Positions 41,145 through 52,069 of a DNA stretch of 64,000 nucleotides are shown here, one piece after another (positions within the stretch are counted from its first letter, which is position 1; each line of letters opens with the position of its first letter). This DNA comes from Rhineura floridana (taxonomy: Eukaryota > Chordata > Lepidosauria > Squamata > Rhineuridae), in NCBI RefSeq assembly GCF_030035675.1, contig NC_084484.1:183495434-183559433 (forward strand), given 5' to 3'. The position numbers and the translations under genes are program-made. The notes beneath the pieces are model-generated. The model worked only from the letters and a program-made list of their open reading frames with translations, was not told the origin of the DNA and did not search any database.

Positions 41145-43140
41145 AGCAGCAGCAGCAGCATCTAGGATCCGCACGTCACCCGGAGGTCCAAGGATGGGTT
41201 ACAACCATTTAAAAATACAGCAGCGAAGACAATTAAAAACAACCTTGAGTGTTTTTGCCTGGCTGGGATGAGATGCCAGGGGTTGAACCTTGGCTCCTCC
41301 TGCAGACAGAACAGATGTTCCGCGACTGAGCCCTTCCCCACAGAAGCAACATCAAGGACAAATCTTCAGCTTTTTGGTAGATTGGCAGTGCTCAACAGGA
41401 AACCTAGAAAGCTGCCTTATAGTGAGTCAGACGACCGTTGGTCCATCTAGCTTAATACTGTTGACACTGACTGGCAGCAGCTCTCCAGGCAAGGAGTCCT
41501 TCCCAGTTCTACCTGGAGATGCCGGGGGCTGAACTTGGGGCCTTCCCTATGCAAAGCCTTTTAAAAATATCTAAAAACAGTGTCAGGGAAATTCCTGTAT
41601 CAGAAGCAACCATAAATCAAACTGTTTTTGTCAGTTTCTCATGCAGTCAATCATAAGCCCCCCCCCAAATATGTGCATTTTAATTGTACCTATTTAATGC
41701 ATTCTTCCCCTAAAATACACATTTTGTATGCTTTTCAATGTTTCCCTTAAAATACTGTTTTTAGGCATTACTGTAAATCTGTAAAATATCTGTAAAATAT
41801 GACAAAGGCCAAAGAGATGGATTGTACTTACCATATGTATTTAAGTTTAGATTATTTCTTTTGTAATATTGAATTTATTTTATGTTTGCTAAATTGTTTA
41901 TTTTTGTCTTATTTGAATGTATTGCTATGTTTTGTAAACTGACTTCTCTCCCCTACCCCAGTGCTTTTATTTTGAGTGTTTGTTGTAAGCTACTTTGTGT
42001 ACAGGTCACTGTGGAAAGGTGGCATATAAATAAACCCAATCACTCAGTCAGTCAGTCAGCCAGCCAATCAAATGTTCAAGTAGGAAAAAAGCTTTAAAGT
42101 TCATAATTCTTATTCAAGCTAGGAATTTAAGCAAAAAACATATTTATGTTCCCAGGCCTTTGCTGGTGTTTAATTTTCCAGTATGTGTTAATGTTTTACC
42201 ACTGCTTTTTAGTTAATTACGACGTTTAAAAACCTTGTTTTGTGATTTTCTTGTTCATGTTTTCTTTCTTTTTTTTAAGATTGCACATTCCTTTGAGACT
42301 AATGAAAAGGGCAGGATAAAAATGTATTTAATAATAAAATAAACGTGACGAAAGGGGAGACAAAAGGGCATGCATGATGCACTTACCCTTTATAAAAAGA
42401 GTTAGGTCCCTCTGTCACCGCCATGGTCAGCATACAAGTCAGAGCGTTTTTGTACTGTCCGGGAAGGGAGTTCATGTATCTTGTTTTGACCACATCCACA
42501 GGCGATGCCACCACAGTAGCACAGAAACCAGCTCCAAAGGCCGCAACGAAATGGCACGGAAAATTGTCTGTTGGACACAAGATTGTTCAGGGCTTGGGAC
42601 AATGAAAACTGGGAGGTTCCACGCCTTAGAAACTCCCTCCGTGAGCTACTTCCCAAGAGTCAGATGCCAAGACCAAGGACAGGTTGAAACACACATGCTT
42701 GTTGTGAGGCAGTGTGATGTAGTGATTAAAATGTTGGGCTATGGACAGGGAGGCCTGGGTTCAAACCCACCCACCCCGCCAGCCATGAAGCTCACTGCAT
42801 CTGTGTCGGAACTGCTTTTTAATATGTTCTTATATGTAAATGTAGATGTACTGCCTTCAAGTCGATCCCGACTAATGGCGACCCTATGAATAGGGTTCTC
42901 ATGACGCTGAGAGGCAGTGACTGGCCCAAGGCCACCCAGTGAGCTTCATGGCTGTGTGGGGATTCGAACCCTGCTCTCCCAGGTCATAGTCCAACACCTT
43001 AACCACCTTCTTGTTAAAAATGTTTTTAATCTTAGAAGATGTTTTGAAAGCTTTTTTTAAAGTAACGTTTTTGAAGCTGTTTTGTTTTAATGTGTTTTAA
43101 AGTTTGGGCTCCTGCTGGGAGGAAGGGCGGGATATAAGTC

Positions 43141-43177
<37 letters not shown>

Positions 43178-46100
43178 GGTAATCATAGGCTACCCTCAAT
43201 TTCTGTCTCTCAGTTTAATCTACTTCACAGGGTTGTTGTGAATAAAAGAGGGGGAACCATTTATGGTTAGAAGTAGCCACTTAAGCAACGTCAAAAAAAA
43301 AAAAAGCCGCCCTGGACTCCTACTGGGAGGAAAGGAGGGATATAAATCTAATAAATAAATAATAAAAAATTTAAAATGGAGAGCAAAAAGAGTACACAGA
43401 TTTGTATAAAGATTGCAAATGGTAATTTATATGTACATATGGAAATTCAGAAATAATGACTGTAATTTAAACAGGAACACAAGAAGCTGCCACACTGAGT
43501 CAGTTCACTTAGTCCACCTAGTATTGTCTACACTGACTGGCAGTGACTCTCCAGAGTTTCAGATCGGGGGCATTCCCAGCCCTACGTAGAGATGCCAAGA
43601 ACTGAACCAGGGACCTTCTGCATGCAAGGCAGATGCTCCATCCCTGAAATATGAGACATACCACAGGGAGTCAGACTGTGCTCAGTCTGCTAGCCAGCAG
43701 CTAACTCTCAATGGGCAACTTGAAGGCTCCTCTCCCTTCAGGGGGTTCTTTATCGTTAAACTGGAATTGGACTGGACGGCCCTTCAAATAGACCAGTGAT
43801 TCTCAAACAGTGTGCCCAGGCACACTGGTGCGCCCTAAGAGGTGGCTAGGTGTGCCTCAAATATTATGAAAGTATATTTTAAAAATGAGAAGAAACCCAT
43901 TTGTACAGGGTAAGTAATAGTTTTCTATAGTTTGTTATTTTTATTCATAGTTTAAAATATATTAATATATTTTTAATTTTGTACACAAAGTGCGCCAGAA
44001 ATAGTGTGCCGCGAACCCAAAAAGTTTGAGAACCACTGAAATAGACGATGGTCATTTGTAAAATAGGATTGTGTACGGCCACTCTATGTATGGCTTCATA
44101 CGGCAGTCCTTGCCAACCTGGTGCCCTCCAGATGTTTTGAACAGCAATTCCCATCGGCCCTAGCCAGCATGATCAATGGTTATGGAGAATGAGAGATGTA
44201 GTCCAATAACATCTTGGCGGACGGGTGGGCGGGGGAGGGGCAGAGGGACAAGTTCACCATTTCTGCCTGAGGTGCTCCTTTGGTGTCGCCTAGTAAATCC
44301 TCTTTCCACTAGTCACCATCCAGATGTTTCTGGGAAGCTCAAAAAGAGGGCAGAAAGTGCTGCTCGCTGGCCCCTGTTGATTGTACCCAACACTTGGTAT
44401 TCAGCGATAGACTGGCTATGAATATGGAGGTTTCATTAAGTTGTCACAGGTCATTGAGACGGTCACTGAGACTGACGGCTGGTGTTGCAGAGTGGCTAAG
44501 GGGCTGGGTCACCATTTTGAATCTCGCCTGTGCTGTGAAACTCATTCAGTGGCTGGAGGTAATTTTTAAGACTACTGGACAGGTTAGTGGAGCAGACCTA
44601 GGCTTGCGGCTTCTTTCCGGCCTCCTTACCTGTCATGAGGTGATATTTCAGCAGCGTCTCCTTGAGGAGGTCATAGGTTACCAGCTCTCCACAGTTCACG
44701 ATGGCATTACGGGTGATATTTGGCAGGGTACCTGCAGGGTGGTGGTGGCAGAAGCAAGCGCTTAATGTCAGAGAGACATTCATGGTCCCCCGTTTGGATT
44801 CCAGTGGATGTCCCTGGAGGCTCAGGTGGCTAGTGGTGCCTTTTTCCAGCTCTGGCTAGTTTGCCAGCTTTGCCCACTCTTGGACGGAGAAGACTCGGGC
44901 CACTATACTCTACACTCTGGTAACCTCCAGACTGGACTATTGCAATGCATTCTACGTGGGGGTGCCCTTGAAGGTAATTCATAATCTTCAGCTGGTCCAA
45001 AATGCAGAGGCCAGATTACTGCTGGTGGCCAGAGTTCCATTTAACGCTCGTATAACCCGTTTTAAAACAGCTGTACTGGTTGCCAGTTTGTTTGTGGGCC
45101 AATACAAGGTATTCAGAAGGATGTTTAAAGCTAGTATTCAGATATTAGGGCCCAAATTTCTTAAAAAACACTTCCTTTCCTATAGGCCCTGTTGGGTGCT
45201 GATGAGCAGAATGGAACCCTCGTGATAGTTCTACCATCCTGGGTACCTGTTCTGATTTTAATATTAATTGAATTCATTTTAATTTTTTTCTTTTTCTTTT
45301 CTATTTATAACGTGACCTGGGACCTTGTGGTGGAAGGCAGCTAAGACATAAAATAAAGATTAAAAATGCAGAAAGGCTGAAGACAAGATACCTTTCCAGA
45401 GTCCTCTGACTCCTTCTTCCCTAGCGATGGTTCGGTAGGCATCCATGGTCCCGTTGTACCTCTTGGGTCCACTGACCGCCCTGAAATGTGCTTGGAAGCG
45501 CACTTTAACCACGTCGGTGGGCTGGGCACAGGTTACTGCCATGGCTCCGGTAGTGCAACCAGCAAGCAACCGAGTGAGGATGCTGGCATCTGAGAGAGAG
45601 AGAGAGAGAGAGAGTATGAGTGGCTTTGTTAGGTGGGTTATTGCTACTAAATAGCCCACTCCATGATTAGGAGTGTTAGAAATTTTGGGGTGTGCGTGTG
45701 CATATTGCAGCAGAGTGCAGAAATAATTGGTCTGTTAAGACTAGTAGCTGAAAGAATAAAGAAACTTAAGGTTTATTACTACGAAGAGGTAAAGTCGTAC
45801 ATGCTGAAGGAGCTATGCAGCTTCCACTCAGGGAGCCATGACTAACTAATTGAGAAGAAAGACAGGAAGAAAGGGGAGGAGGAAAGCCTGCAAAAACAAC
45901 AAACACTTTAGAGGAGGAATAAGCGGAGGGAAGAGTTTCTATCTACCTTTCTGTCAGTCGCCCACCCCTATTGGTTCAGGGCATTTTTTTAAAAAAGTTT
46001 TATTTAATTTTTAAAGAGAAACATGCAGTCTTTTTTCTCCTTCCCCCCAACCCTTCCTTTCCTCCCCCCCCCTTACAGAATTAACCATGATTTCGTTTTT

Positions 46101-49100
46101 CCTTGCAAGTTTCCAAACATGTAGGCTCAGTTCATTTGTGACATGGTTGGTGCTTCACTCCCAACAAAGAGGACATAGTTTGGAAGCTCATTGTGTTTTT
46201 GAATTAGATACCCATCAGAGCTTGGGGAGGTGGGGTCTGGAGACACAGCAAACGTAAGGCTGTTCCAGAGATTGTTGCTCTTTTGCGGTAGGATTCAATC
46301 ACATACTAATTCAGGTTGCACACGTTAGGGAGGTCTTGCACAACAGACGGACTTCCCCAAAAGAGCAGACTTTTTGTGATAATGAAAGTGATGGGGAAAT
46401 GCACTGGACAGGGTGGAATAACACTTGCTGGGATGCAACGTCATTGAAATGTATAGTGAAAGGATGGAAATGGCTCCCACAGGAGGCAGTGATGGCCACC
46501 AAGCTGGACAGCTTTAAAAGAGGATTAGAGTGGTGTAGTGGTTAGTGTGTTGGACTACGACCTGGGAGACCAGGGTTCAAATCCCTGCACAGCCATGAAG
46601 CTCACTGGGCGACCTTGGGCCAGTCACTGCCTCTCAGCCTCAGGGGAAGGCAATGGTATACCCCCTCTGAATACCGCTTACAATGAAAACCATATTCAAA
46701 GGGTCGCCATAAGTCGGGATTGACTGATAGCCTTGGACTGCCTTCATTTCAGACAAATTCATGGAGGAGAATAAGGCTATCAGTGGCTACTAGCCATGAT
46801 GGCTACGCTTTCTCTCCACGTTCAGAGGCAGTCTGCTCCTGAATACCAGTTGCTGGAAACCGCAGGAGGGGAGAGCGCTCTTGTGCTCAGGTCCTGATAC
46901 TGGGATCCCCAAAGGAAGCACCTGGTTGGACACTGTGAGAACAGGACGCTGGACTAGGTGGGCCACTGGCCTGATCCAGCAGGCTCTTCTGATGTTCTAA
47001 CCTCCCCGCAGACAAATCAGAATGAACGCTCAATAAACCGGTCATCTGGAAGCGTCCTTACTGTCTGATCCCTTGGGAGTGTAGAACTGCTTGACCGAGT
47101 CGTACAGCCCGATGCGGATGGAGGCAAAGCTCATCTGGCGATGGAGGCCGGCCACCAAGCCGTTGTAGAGGCTCTTGGCTCCTTCCATCTTCACCATGGT
47201 GGTGATGGTGCCGAAGACTCCCTTGTACTTGACATTCTTTGCCGCCTTGGAAGCTTTTGATTCTCCTTGGATCTTCAAGGGAAATGGAGATTGTGATAGG
47301 AAACTAGCAATTCCCCACAGGGCACAGCTACACAGGAAACATATATCGGTTCTGTACCAGATTAAAAGTCCTGGCTCTAACTATGTCAGAGAGGGACTCT
47401 CTGTAACTTGAGCACTGCTTCTCCAAAGCAGGGCCAGCGCCAGGCATGACTGAGCCCTTGGGCACCAGCCTGCCCCAGGCGTGTGTGCGCACAGCAGCAG
47501 AACGCAGGAGAGAGGTAGGTGGAGTGAGCGAATGAGTGCGCACCCTGGAAGCTCCATCCCTGCAATCCGCAGCAGGGGAGCACTACCCTCCCACCCTAAT
47601 GAGGGGCCCTTTAGGGTCCCTCGGCCAGGGCCCAACCTGTCCGCCCTCTGGCGCCGGCCCTATCTCCAAGGTTCTGGCTCTGGCGAAGGAGGGGTATTTG
47701 TCTAACCCTTTAAAAATAATATCAGAGCTGTTTGCTCCTTCCTCAAACTGCAGGGAGCGTCTGTGATGCTTCCAGGATTCCCCCCAACCCATAATTATTT
47801 TATTATTATTTTTGTTGGCACACAAGGCCAGAATTGCACCAATAACAACGAATAAAAACAAAATGCTCTGCAGGTGACTTCTTCCTCCATTACGTCAGCT
47901 GCAGGCTCATGATTTTTTGCTTTTGCTGTCAGAATGAAGATTCGTGAGGTGGATGGGGTACGGTGCAAGGGAAGAGCCATAGCTCAGTGGGGTGGAGCAT
48001 CCATTTAGCATGCAGAAGACCCCAGGTTCACCCTCCAGCATCTCCAGAACATCCCCTGCCTGAAACCCTGGAGAGCTGCTGCCAGTCAGTGTAGACACTA
48101 TTGAGCCAGATGTACAAATAAATCTGTCTCGGTAGAAAGCAGCTTCCTCTGTTCCTAAATTAAATGTCATATCGAATCACACATGCCAGGAGGTTGCCGA
48201 ACAGCCGTGTCTACAGGACTCTACTGTGGAAGCAACCCTGGTAAAGACTGAAGCCAGCATAATGCCATCTGGCTGTTTCTTCCCTCTGCTGTCATTCCCC
48301 TAGAGGGGAAAAAGGGGGCGCCCTAATCCTCGCTATGTATGTCGCACAGCCTTTGCGGAAGCTTCTAGGCCTTGGCACGTGATGGTGATGTCATCAGAGT
48401 GCACCAAAGACTTACCAAGGCCTCCAGAAGTTGGGAGGGAGGCGGAATCGGGCAAGCCTGCCATAGATTTCTAATGAGAGGTGTCCTCAGTTCTGCCACA
48501 TGGCCCTCTTGACTGGACCCTCAGAGCTTGGAAAAGTTACTTTTTTGAACTACAACTCCCATCAGCCCCAGCCAGCAAGGCCACTGGATTGGGCTGATGG
48601 GAGTTGTAGTTCAAAAAAGTAACTTTTCCAAGCTCTGCGATATCCTCCACCAGAATCTGTCATTATCTCTGTCTCCCTCCTGCTCTTCTGTTTAAGCAGC
48701 CACGGGGTTCTGAACCGGACAATTCCACACCAAGGCCCCATCTGCGCTATGGATTTAAAGCAGTATCATACCACGTTAAACAGCCATGGCTTCCCCCAAA
48801 GCACCCTGGGAAGTGTAGTTTCTTAAAGGCACTGGGAGTGGTTAGAAGTCCCCAGAATGGTTTAATAGGCAATCCGAGAACTCTGGAAATGGTCGCTCTG
48901 TGAGGAGAATAGGGGTCTCCTCAACAACGCTCAGCACCCATAACAAACTACAGTTCCCAGGAATCTTTGGGGGAAGCAAGGACTGCTTAGTATGATACTG
49001 CTTTAAATGCATAGCGCAGATGGGGCCCAAGAATAATTAGTGGCCCTCAGGGTGGGCACAAGACATTTTGCTGTCTGAGGCAAAGATGGTGCCCCCTCCC

Positions 49101-49932
49101 TGCTCCATGTACAGAAGCCAACTGGACTAGCAGCTTGTTTGTTTATCACATTTCTGATCCCACCTTTCACTGGCATACATGGTTCTCATCCTCATTTTTA
49201 TCCTCACAACACCCCTGTGGGGTAGGTTTGGTTGAGAGCGACGGTAACTGAACCAAAGCCAACCAAGTCCAGGTCCAGCACTCTAACCAGTCCACCACAC
49301 TGAATCTTCCGTCACTACTACTGATGCTGGGATAGCATTCACCACCACACCTTGGGCAGGAGGCTCGTTTAGAGTAGGCGGGGAGAGGCGATGCTGTGTA
49401 GCGCACAGAGTGTTGGCCCCCAACAGAAGGAAATGTCTGGTGGTGGTGGTGGGGCTTAGAGTAGCCAGGAGGAGAGGTGCACGGTTGCCTCTCGGCATCT
49501 GCCGCCTGAGGCAGATGCCTCACTTTGCCCAATGGTAGGGCCAACCGTGCCGTTCCTCCAAAACGGGACTCGCTCCCCCATCACTCTTACAGTGATTTTA
49601 TCTTCATTGTTTTTAGATTATTATTGTCTAATGTATTTGTATGTTTATTTTGTACATTGCCCAGAGTGGCTGGATAACCAGCCAGATGGGCGACTAATAA
49701 ATTGAATAAATAAAAATAAATAAATACAGTTCCCGGTTTCACTTTGATGTGTCTCAGCATCACCATCATGGAGGTGGTGAAGTCTCAGCCCTCGGGCAAA
49801 ACTCACTTGGAGCCGGACTTTCGCTGTGTCCAAGGGAAAGGTGCAGAGGTCGGCAATGCACGCTGCCATCCCAGCGCTGAGAAATTTGACGGTGGCTGAT
49901 GGGGGCAGGTCCGTGGGCTTCAGACCAACCAT
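40681..49932 (-). CDS. UCP3: UCP3, mitochondrial uncoupling protein 3, six coding exons, 310 aa
   Basis: UCP3 is an inner-mitochondrial-membrane carrier expressed mainly in muscle of mammals and birds and linked to fatty-acid metabolism. Coding exons in transcript order are 49807-49932, 47062-47272, 45392-45589, 44630-44731, 42387-42567 and 40681-40795. They sum to 933 nt (310 codons plus stop); human UCP3 is 312 aa. Carrier signatures are FPLDTAK (Pro33), QPTDVVK (Pro136) and SPVDVVK (Pro235). The arginine trio is R87, R186 and R280. It is called UCP3 rather than UCP2 from [42 protein letters not shown] and the end RESPF. Differences from human include NCGELVTYD (Gly for Ala) and FVSFEQLKR (SF for TY). 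Phases match UCP2, as expected for tandem paralogues. Confidence 0.97.
41079..41161 (+). repeat. Compound ATT-GTT-AGC microsatellite
   Basis: About eight ATT units are followed by about fifteen GTT units and five AGC units. It lies in the last UCP3 intron, a few hundred bases upstream (in transcript terms) of the last exon. Confidence 0.95.
41405..41565 (-). mobile_element. tRNA-derived SINE, reverse orientation
   Basis: AGAAAGCTGCCTTATAGTGA is the inverted tail. TGACACTGACTGGCAGCAGC and GGGGGCTGAACTTGGGGCC are the inverted core and B-box region. Confidence 0.78.
42387..42567 (-). CDS. UCP3: UCP3 coding exon 5
   Basis: It encodes [40 protein letters not shown] and EGPNSFYKG. At 181 nt it is identical in length to the UCP2 exon. 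The donor is GTAAGT. Confidence 0.97.
42700..42800 (+). mobile_element. Sauria-type SINE head fragment
   Basis: GGCAGTGTGATGTAGTGATT and GGGTTCAAACCCACC form the head. It breaks into an L2-like fragment after about 100 bp. Confidence 0.6.
42840..43015 (-). mobile_element. Sauria-type SINE, reverse orientation
   Basis: TACTGCCTTCAAGTCGATCC is the inverted BovB-like tail, and GGCCACCCAGTGAGCTTCAT with GGGATTCGAACCC are the inverted core and B box. It interrupts an L2 3' UTR that continues at 43015-43150. Confidence 0.78.
43015..43180 (+). mobile_element. L2 LINE 3' tail and ATT microsatellite
   Basis: TTAATGTGTTTTAAAGTTTG and GGGAGGAAGGGCGGGATATA form the L2 end, followed by about ten ATT units. 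Confidence 0.78.
43468..43655 (-). mobile_element. tRNA-derived SINE, reverse orientation
   Basis: CACACTGAGTCAGTTCACTT is the inverted tail. TGTCTACACTGACTGGCAGT and CTGCATGCAAGGCAGATGCT are the inverted core and head. Confidence 0.8.
43794..44038. mobile_element. 245-bp hAT/Charlie-like MITE with 8-bp duplication
   Basis: CAGTGATTCTCAAAC and GTTTGAGAACCACTG are the terminal inverted repeats. AAATAGAC flanks both sides (43786-43793 and 44039-44046). The same family occurs inverted at 62417-62674. Confidence 0.88.
44105..44210. mobile_element. Palindromic MITE (CTCCAGATGTTTTG family)
   Basis: GCCAACCTGGTGCCCTCCAG and AACAGCAATTCCCATCGGCC form one arm. The other arm is truncated near AGTCCAATAACATCTTGG. 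Confidence 0.72.
44630..44731 (-). CDS. UCP3: UCP3 coding exon 4
   Basis: The exon encodes (G)[20 protein letters not shown] and [13 protein letters not shown]. Acceptor CTGCAG is followed by GTACC, and the donor is GTAAGG. Confidence 0.96.
44895..45355 (+). mobile_element. L2 LINE 3' end, diverged
   Basis: The plus frame gives [18 protein letters not shown], and the nucleotide sequence GGTAACCTCCAGACTGGACT matches L2. The tail ends in ATAAAATAAAG near 45357. Confidence 0.7.
45392..45589 (-). CDS. UCP3: UCP3 coding exon 3
   Basis: The exon encodes [40 protein letters not shown] and [19 protein letters not shown]. It is 198 nt, 3 nt longer than in UCP2. Its acceptor polypyrimidine tract is a pure CT microsatellite. 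Confidence 0.97.
45592..45615 (-). repeat. UCP3: CT microsatellite forming a splice acceptor tract
   Basis: About twelve AG units on the plus strand read as CT on the transcript strand and run straight into the CAG acceptor of UCP3 coding exon 3. Confidence 0.93.
46390..47003 (+). mobile_element. CR1 LINE 3' end split by a SINE
   Basis: GTGATGGCCACCAAGCTGGA and CAGCTTTAAAAGAGGATTAGA belong to the CR1 ORF end. After the SINE, the sequence resumes with CAGACAAATTCATGGAGGAG and continues to GGCCTGATCCAGCAGGCTCT. Confidence 0.8.
46528..46745 (+). mobile_element. Sauria-type SINE inserted in CR1
   Basis: GTGGTGTAGTGGTTAGTGTG is the head, GGGTTCAAATCCCTG the B box, and CATAAGTCGGGATTGACTGA the BovB-like tail. 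It interrupts the CR1 copy at 46390-47003. Confidence 0.82.
47062..47272 (-). CDS. UCP3: UCP3 coding exon 2
   Basis: The 211-nt exon encodes [40 protein letters not shown] and [18 protein letters not shown]. The donor GTAAGG splits an Asn codon. Confidence 0.97.
47968..48155 (+). mobile_element. tRNA-derived SINE
   Basis: AGAGCCATAGCTCAGTGGGG forms the head and GCTGCTGCCAGTCAGTGTAG the core. The tail GAGCCAGATGTACAAATAAA is diverged. Confidence 0.8.
48532..48637. mobile_element. Fully palindromic hAT-type MITE, copy 2
   Basis: The element has the same ends as at 14167 (CAGAGCTTGGAAAAGTTACT and its mirror), with a 106-bp body. No exact flanking duplication is visible. Confidence 0.85.
48734..49027. 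mobile_element. 294-bp MITE with 38-bp terminal inverted repeats
   Basis: The left terminus starts GGCCCCATCTGCGCTATGGA and the right terminus mirrors it for 38 bp with one mismatch. CAA flanks both sides (48731-48733 and 49028-49030). A 3-bp duplication would suit a PIF/Harbinger-like origin, but CAA is not the usual TWA. Confidence 0.75.
49600..49735 (+). mobile_element. LINE 3' tail, L2-like
   Basis: TTTATTTTGTACATTGCCCA and GGGCGACTAATAAATTGAAT with AAATAAA repeats fit an L2-like 3' end. It lies just downstream, in transcript terms, of UCP3 coding exon 1. Confidence 0.6.
49807..49932 (-). CDS. UCP3: UCP3 coding exon 1 with start codon
   Basis: Acceptor CCCGCAG ends at 49934 and the exon begins one base before the ATG (49932-49930). 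It encodes [20 protein letters not shown], then [20 protein letters not shown] and LQ, ending in phase 0 at GTGAGT. Confidence 0.97.
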
Positions 49933-50075
49933 TCTGCGGGTGTTGACAAAGGCGTTTCAGCTCCAGAAACTGGCACTTCTTCTGAAGGTACGTTCAGTCC
50001 GTGACTTCGATGAGAGAAGCGGCTTGGTCTTTGGTGATATGGATGAGCCTGGGAGAAAAGAAATCATTCTAAAGA

Positions 50076-50440
50076 GGAGGGCTGGGATCTCTTCTCGATT
50101 GTCCCAGAGTGCAGGACACGTAATAATGGGCTCAAGTTGCAGGAAGCCAGATTTTTATTTATTTATTTATTTGATTTATATCCTGCCCTTCCTCCCAGCA
50201 GGAGCCCAGGGCAGCAATTTTGACTGAACGCTGGGAAAAATGTCCTAACTGTTAGAGCCATACGACAATGGAACCAATTACCTAGAGAGGTAGTGGGCTC
50301 TCTGACACTGGAGGCATTCAAGAGGCAGCTGGACAGCCATCTGTCGGGAAAGGTTTGATTTGGATTCCTGCATTGAGCAGGGGGCTGGACTTGATGGCCT
50401 TATAGGTCCCTTCCAACTCTACTATTCTATGATTCTATGA
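50076..50440 (+). mobile_element. CR1 LINE 3' end interrupted by an inverted L2 tail
   Basis: It matches the copy at 15862-16165 (GGGCTGGGATCTCTTCTCGA to TTCTATGATTCTATGA). A minus-strand L2 tail (TTTATTTATTTATTTGATTT and CAGCAGGAGCCCAGGGCAGC) interrupts it at about 50152-50216. Confidence 0.83.
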
Positions 50441-50504
50441 AATCCTGTCATTTCTTACTGGATCCAGAGGAAATGGATACCAGCCTACACATATCGGTAG
50501 ACCG

Positions 50505-50705
50505 GATAACATATGAAATTGCCTTCTGTTAAGTCTAAGTCTTTGTCCATCCAGCCTAGTACTGTCTACTCTGACTGTTAGCTGCTCTCCAAGGTCTGAG
50601 GCACAGAAGAGTCCCCCCCCCCCATTAATCTATTGGTTAACTGGAGGTGCCAGGAACTGAACTGGAGGCCTGCTGCGTGTGAAGCAGATGCTCTGCAACT
50701 AAGTC
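50505..50705 (-). mobile_element. tRNA-derived SINE, reverse orientation
   Basis: TGTCCATCCAGCCTAGTACT is the inverted tail, and GCCAGGAACTGAACTGGAGG with AAGCAGATGCTCTGCAACTA the inverted head. A poly-C run sits in the middle. Confidence 0.72.
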
Positions 50706-50984
50706 AGGGACAGGGAGCCTCAGGCCCAAGGTGGTGGCAGTGGCAAATGCAGTCCTCTAGGCCTCTGTATCTGGACCTTGGGATGGTTGGGCGTTTGAAA
50801 AGTGCTTTGCAAAGCGGTTTGCAAGCATGTGCTTAGCTGTTCCCAGGCTTCACACACAGGGCTGGCAAAGCTGCTTCTGCAGAGATCATCAGTTGCACAA
50901 GTGACTACCCCACAAGGAACTCAATGGCACAGCTGATGATCCAGCTGTGTTTCTACTGACATTGCATATGAGAGATCAGGTGTG

Positions 50985-51550
50985 GGGAAGATGGTTAGGG
51001 AGGAAACAGCCTTGTGGGGGAAACTGGGACAAGCTCCAGGCCAAATCTGGTCTGCGTTAGAGGATCATAGACCTGCAAGCAAGAGACCAAGACGACGTCC
51101 CCTCTCTGCTCCAAAGGAGAGAGCGAGGCATCTGTTTGAGGCATGTATCAATCGTCCCCCCGAAGGCCATAAATCAGACCACTCTATTTCTCAAATAGAG
51201 AGTGTGAACAAGAATCCCTACCAGTGGTTGCTGGTGAGTGAGCGCTCGGGATGACAGGGCATAGAACGGAACAGCTAACAGTGGTGCCTATGGAAGAAAT
51301 GCGTCCAGACATCTCTAATGTCATGTTTATGATGGATCCTTTCAGTAGCCTCTATTCCTGAGGCTTCATCATATCAGACTAGGAATACAGGGGGCAACTC
51401 TGGTAAGAGAAACTGAAGGAGTCGGTGCCTGGATGTTTGCAGAATGACTGATGCTAACATGGAATCTTGGAAATGTCAAGCCTCAGTGTCCTATTTCTAA
51501 GGCTCCAGGGACCAAATAGCTAGGAAAGGATGAACTCCAGAAGCATAGCT
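50985..51550. other. Unassigned UCP3 intron sequence
   Basis: I recognise no repeat or exon in this stretch. It lies in the proposed first UCP3 intron. Confidence 0.4.
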
Positions 51551-51554
51551 GAAG

Positions 51555-51655
51555 TCCAGTAAAATCCTATACAATTCTGCTCCAAAGGAAACCTCACTCT
51601 AGGTTCAATGGGGGTTACTCCCAAGCAAGTGAGCATGGAATTGCAGCCGAAGTCT
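51555..51655 (-). repeat. Fragment of a dispersed repeat (ATGGGGGTTACTCCC type)
   Basis: AATGGGGGTTACTCCCAAGC and GAGCATGGAATTGCAGCC resemble short fragments at 6645-6720 and 34370-34440. I cannot name the family or be sure of its orientation. Confidence 0.4.
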
Positions 51656-51884
51656 GTTGATGCAAAGGGCATTCCGGGCTCTGTAGCAGCTAACAGACTC
51701 CAGTGGCAATCCTGTGTTTATTTACTGTCTTCATTTTATAGATTTTTATTCAGCTTTTCAGGCTATATACATATCTATCTGGGACGGAGTAAGTCGACTG
51801 ACATCTGAGTAGGGACGCATAGAATTGCATAGCATCACAGGTTAGTGCCACATAGCATTTCATAGGGCACAGTCCTTTTCCTAC

Positions 51885-52062
51885 AATCATAGAACAGCAG
51901 AGTTGGAAGGGGCCCATATGCCCACCAAGTTCAATGCAGGAATCCAGCTTAAAGCATCCCCAACATTTTGTTGGGTTCACCAAGCCGCCCTGGGCTCCTA
52001 CTGGGAGAGAGGGCGGGATATAAATCGAATAAATAAATAAATAATAATAAATAAATAAATCA
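51885..52062. mobile_element. CR1 end (minus) followed by L2 tail (plus)
   Basis: ATCATAGAACAGCAGAGTTG and TGGAAGGGGCCCATATGC are an inverted CR1 3' end up to about 51965. GCCGCCCTGGGCTCCTACTG and AATAAATAAATAAAT are a plus-strand L2 tail. Confidence 0.72.
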
Positions 52063-52069
52063 CCTAACA

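Noticed and set aside
41079-41161. Homopolymer-like protein (poly-Ile/Val or poly-Thr) across the microsatellite
   Set aside because: It is translation of the ATT/GTT repeat and has no coding meaning.
42374-42889. 171-codon plus-strand open frame over UCP3 coding exon 5
   Set aside because: It is the antisense shadow of the true UCP3 exon, extended into SINE sequence.
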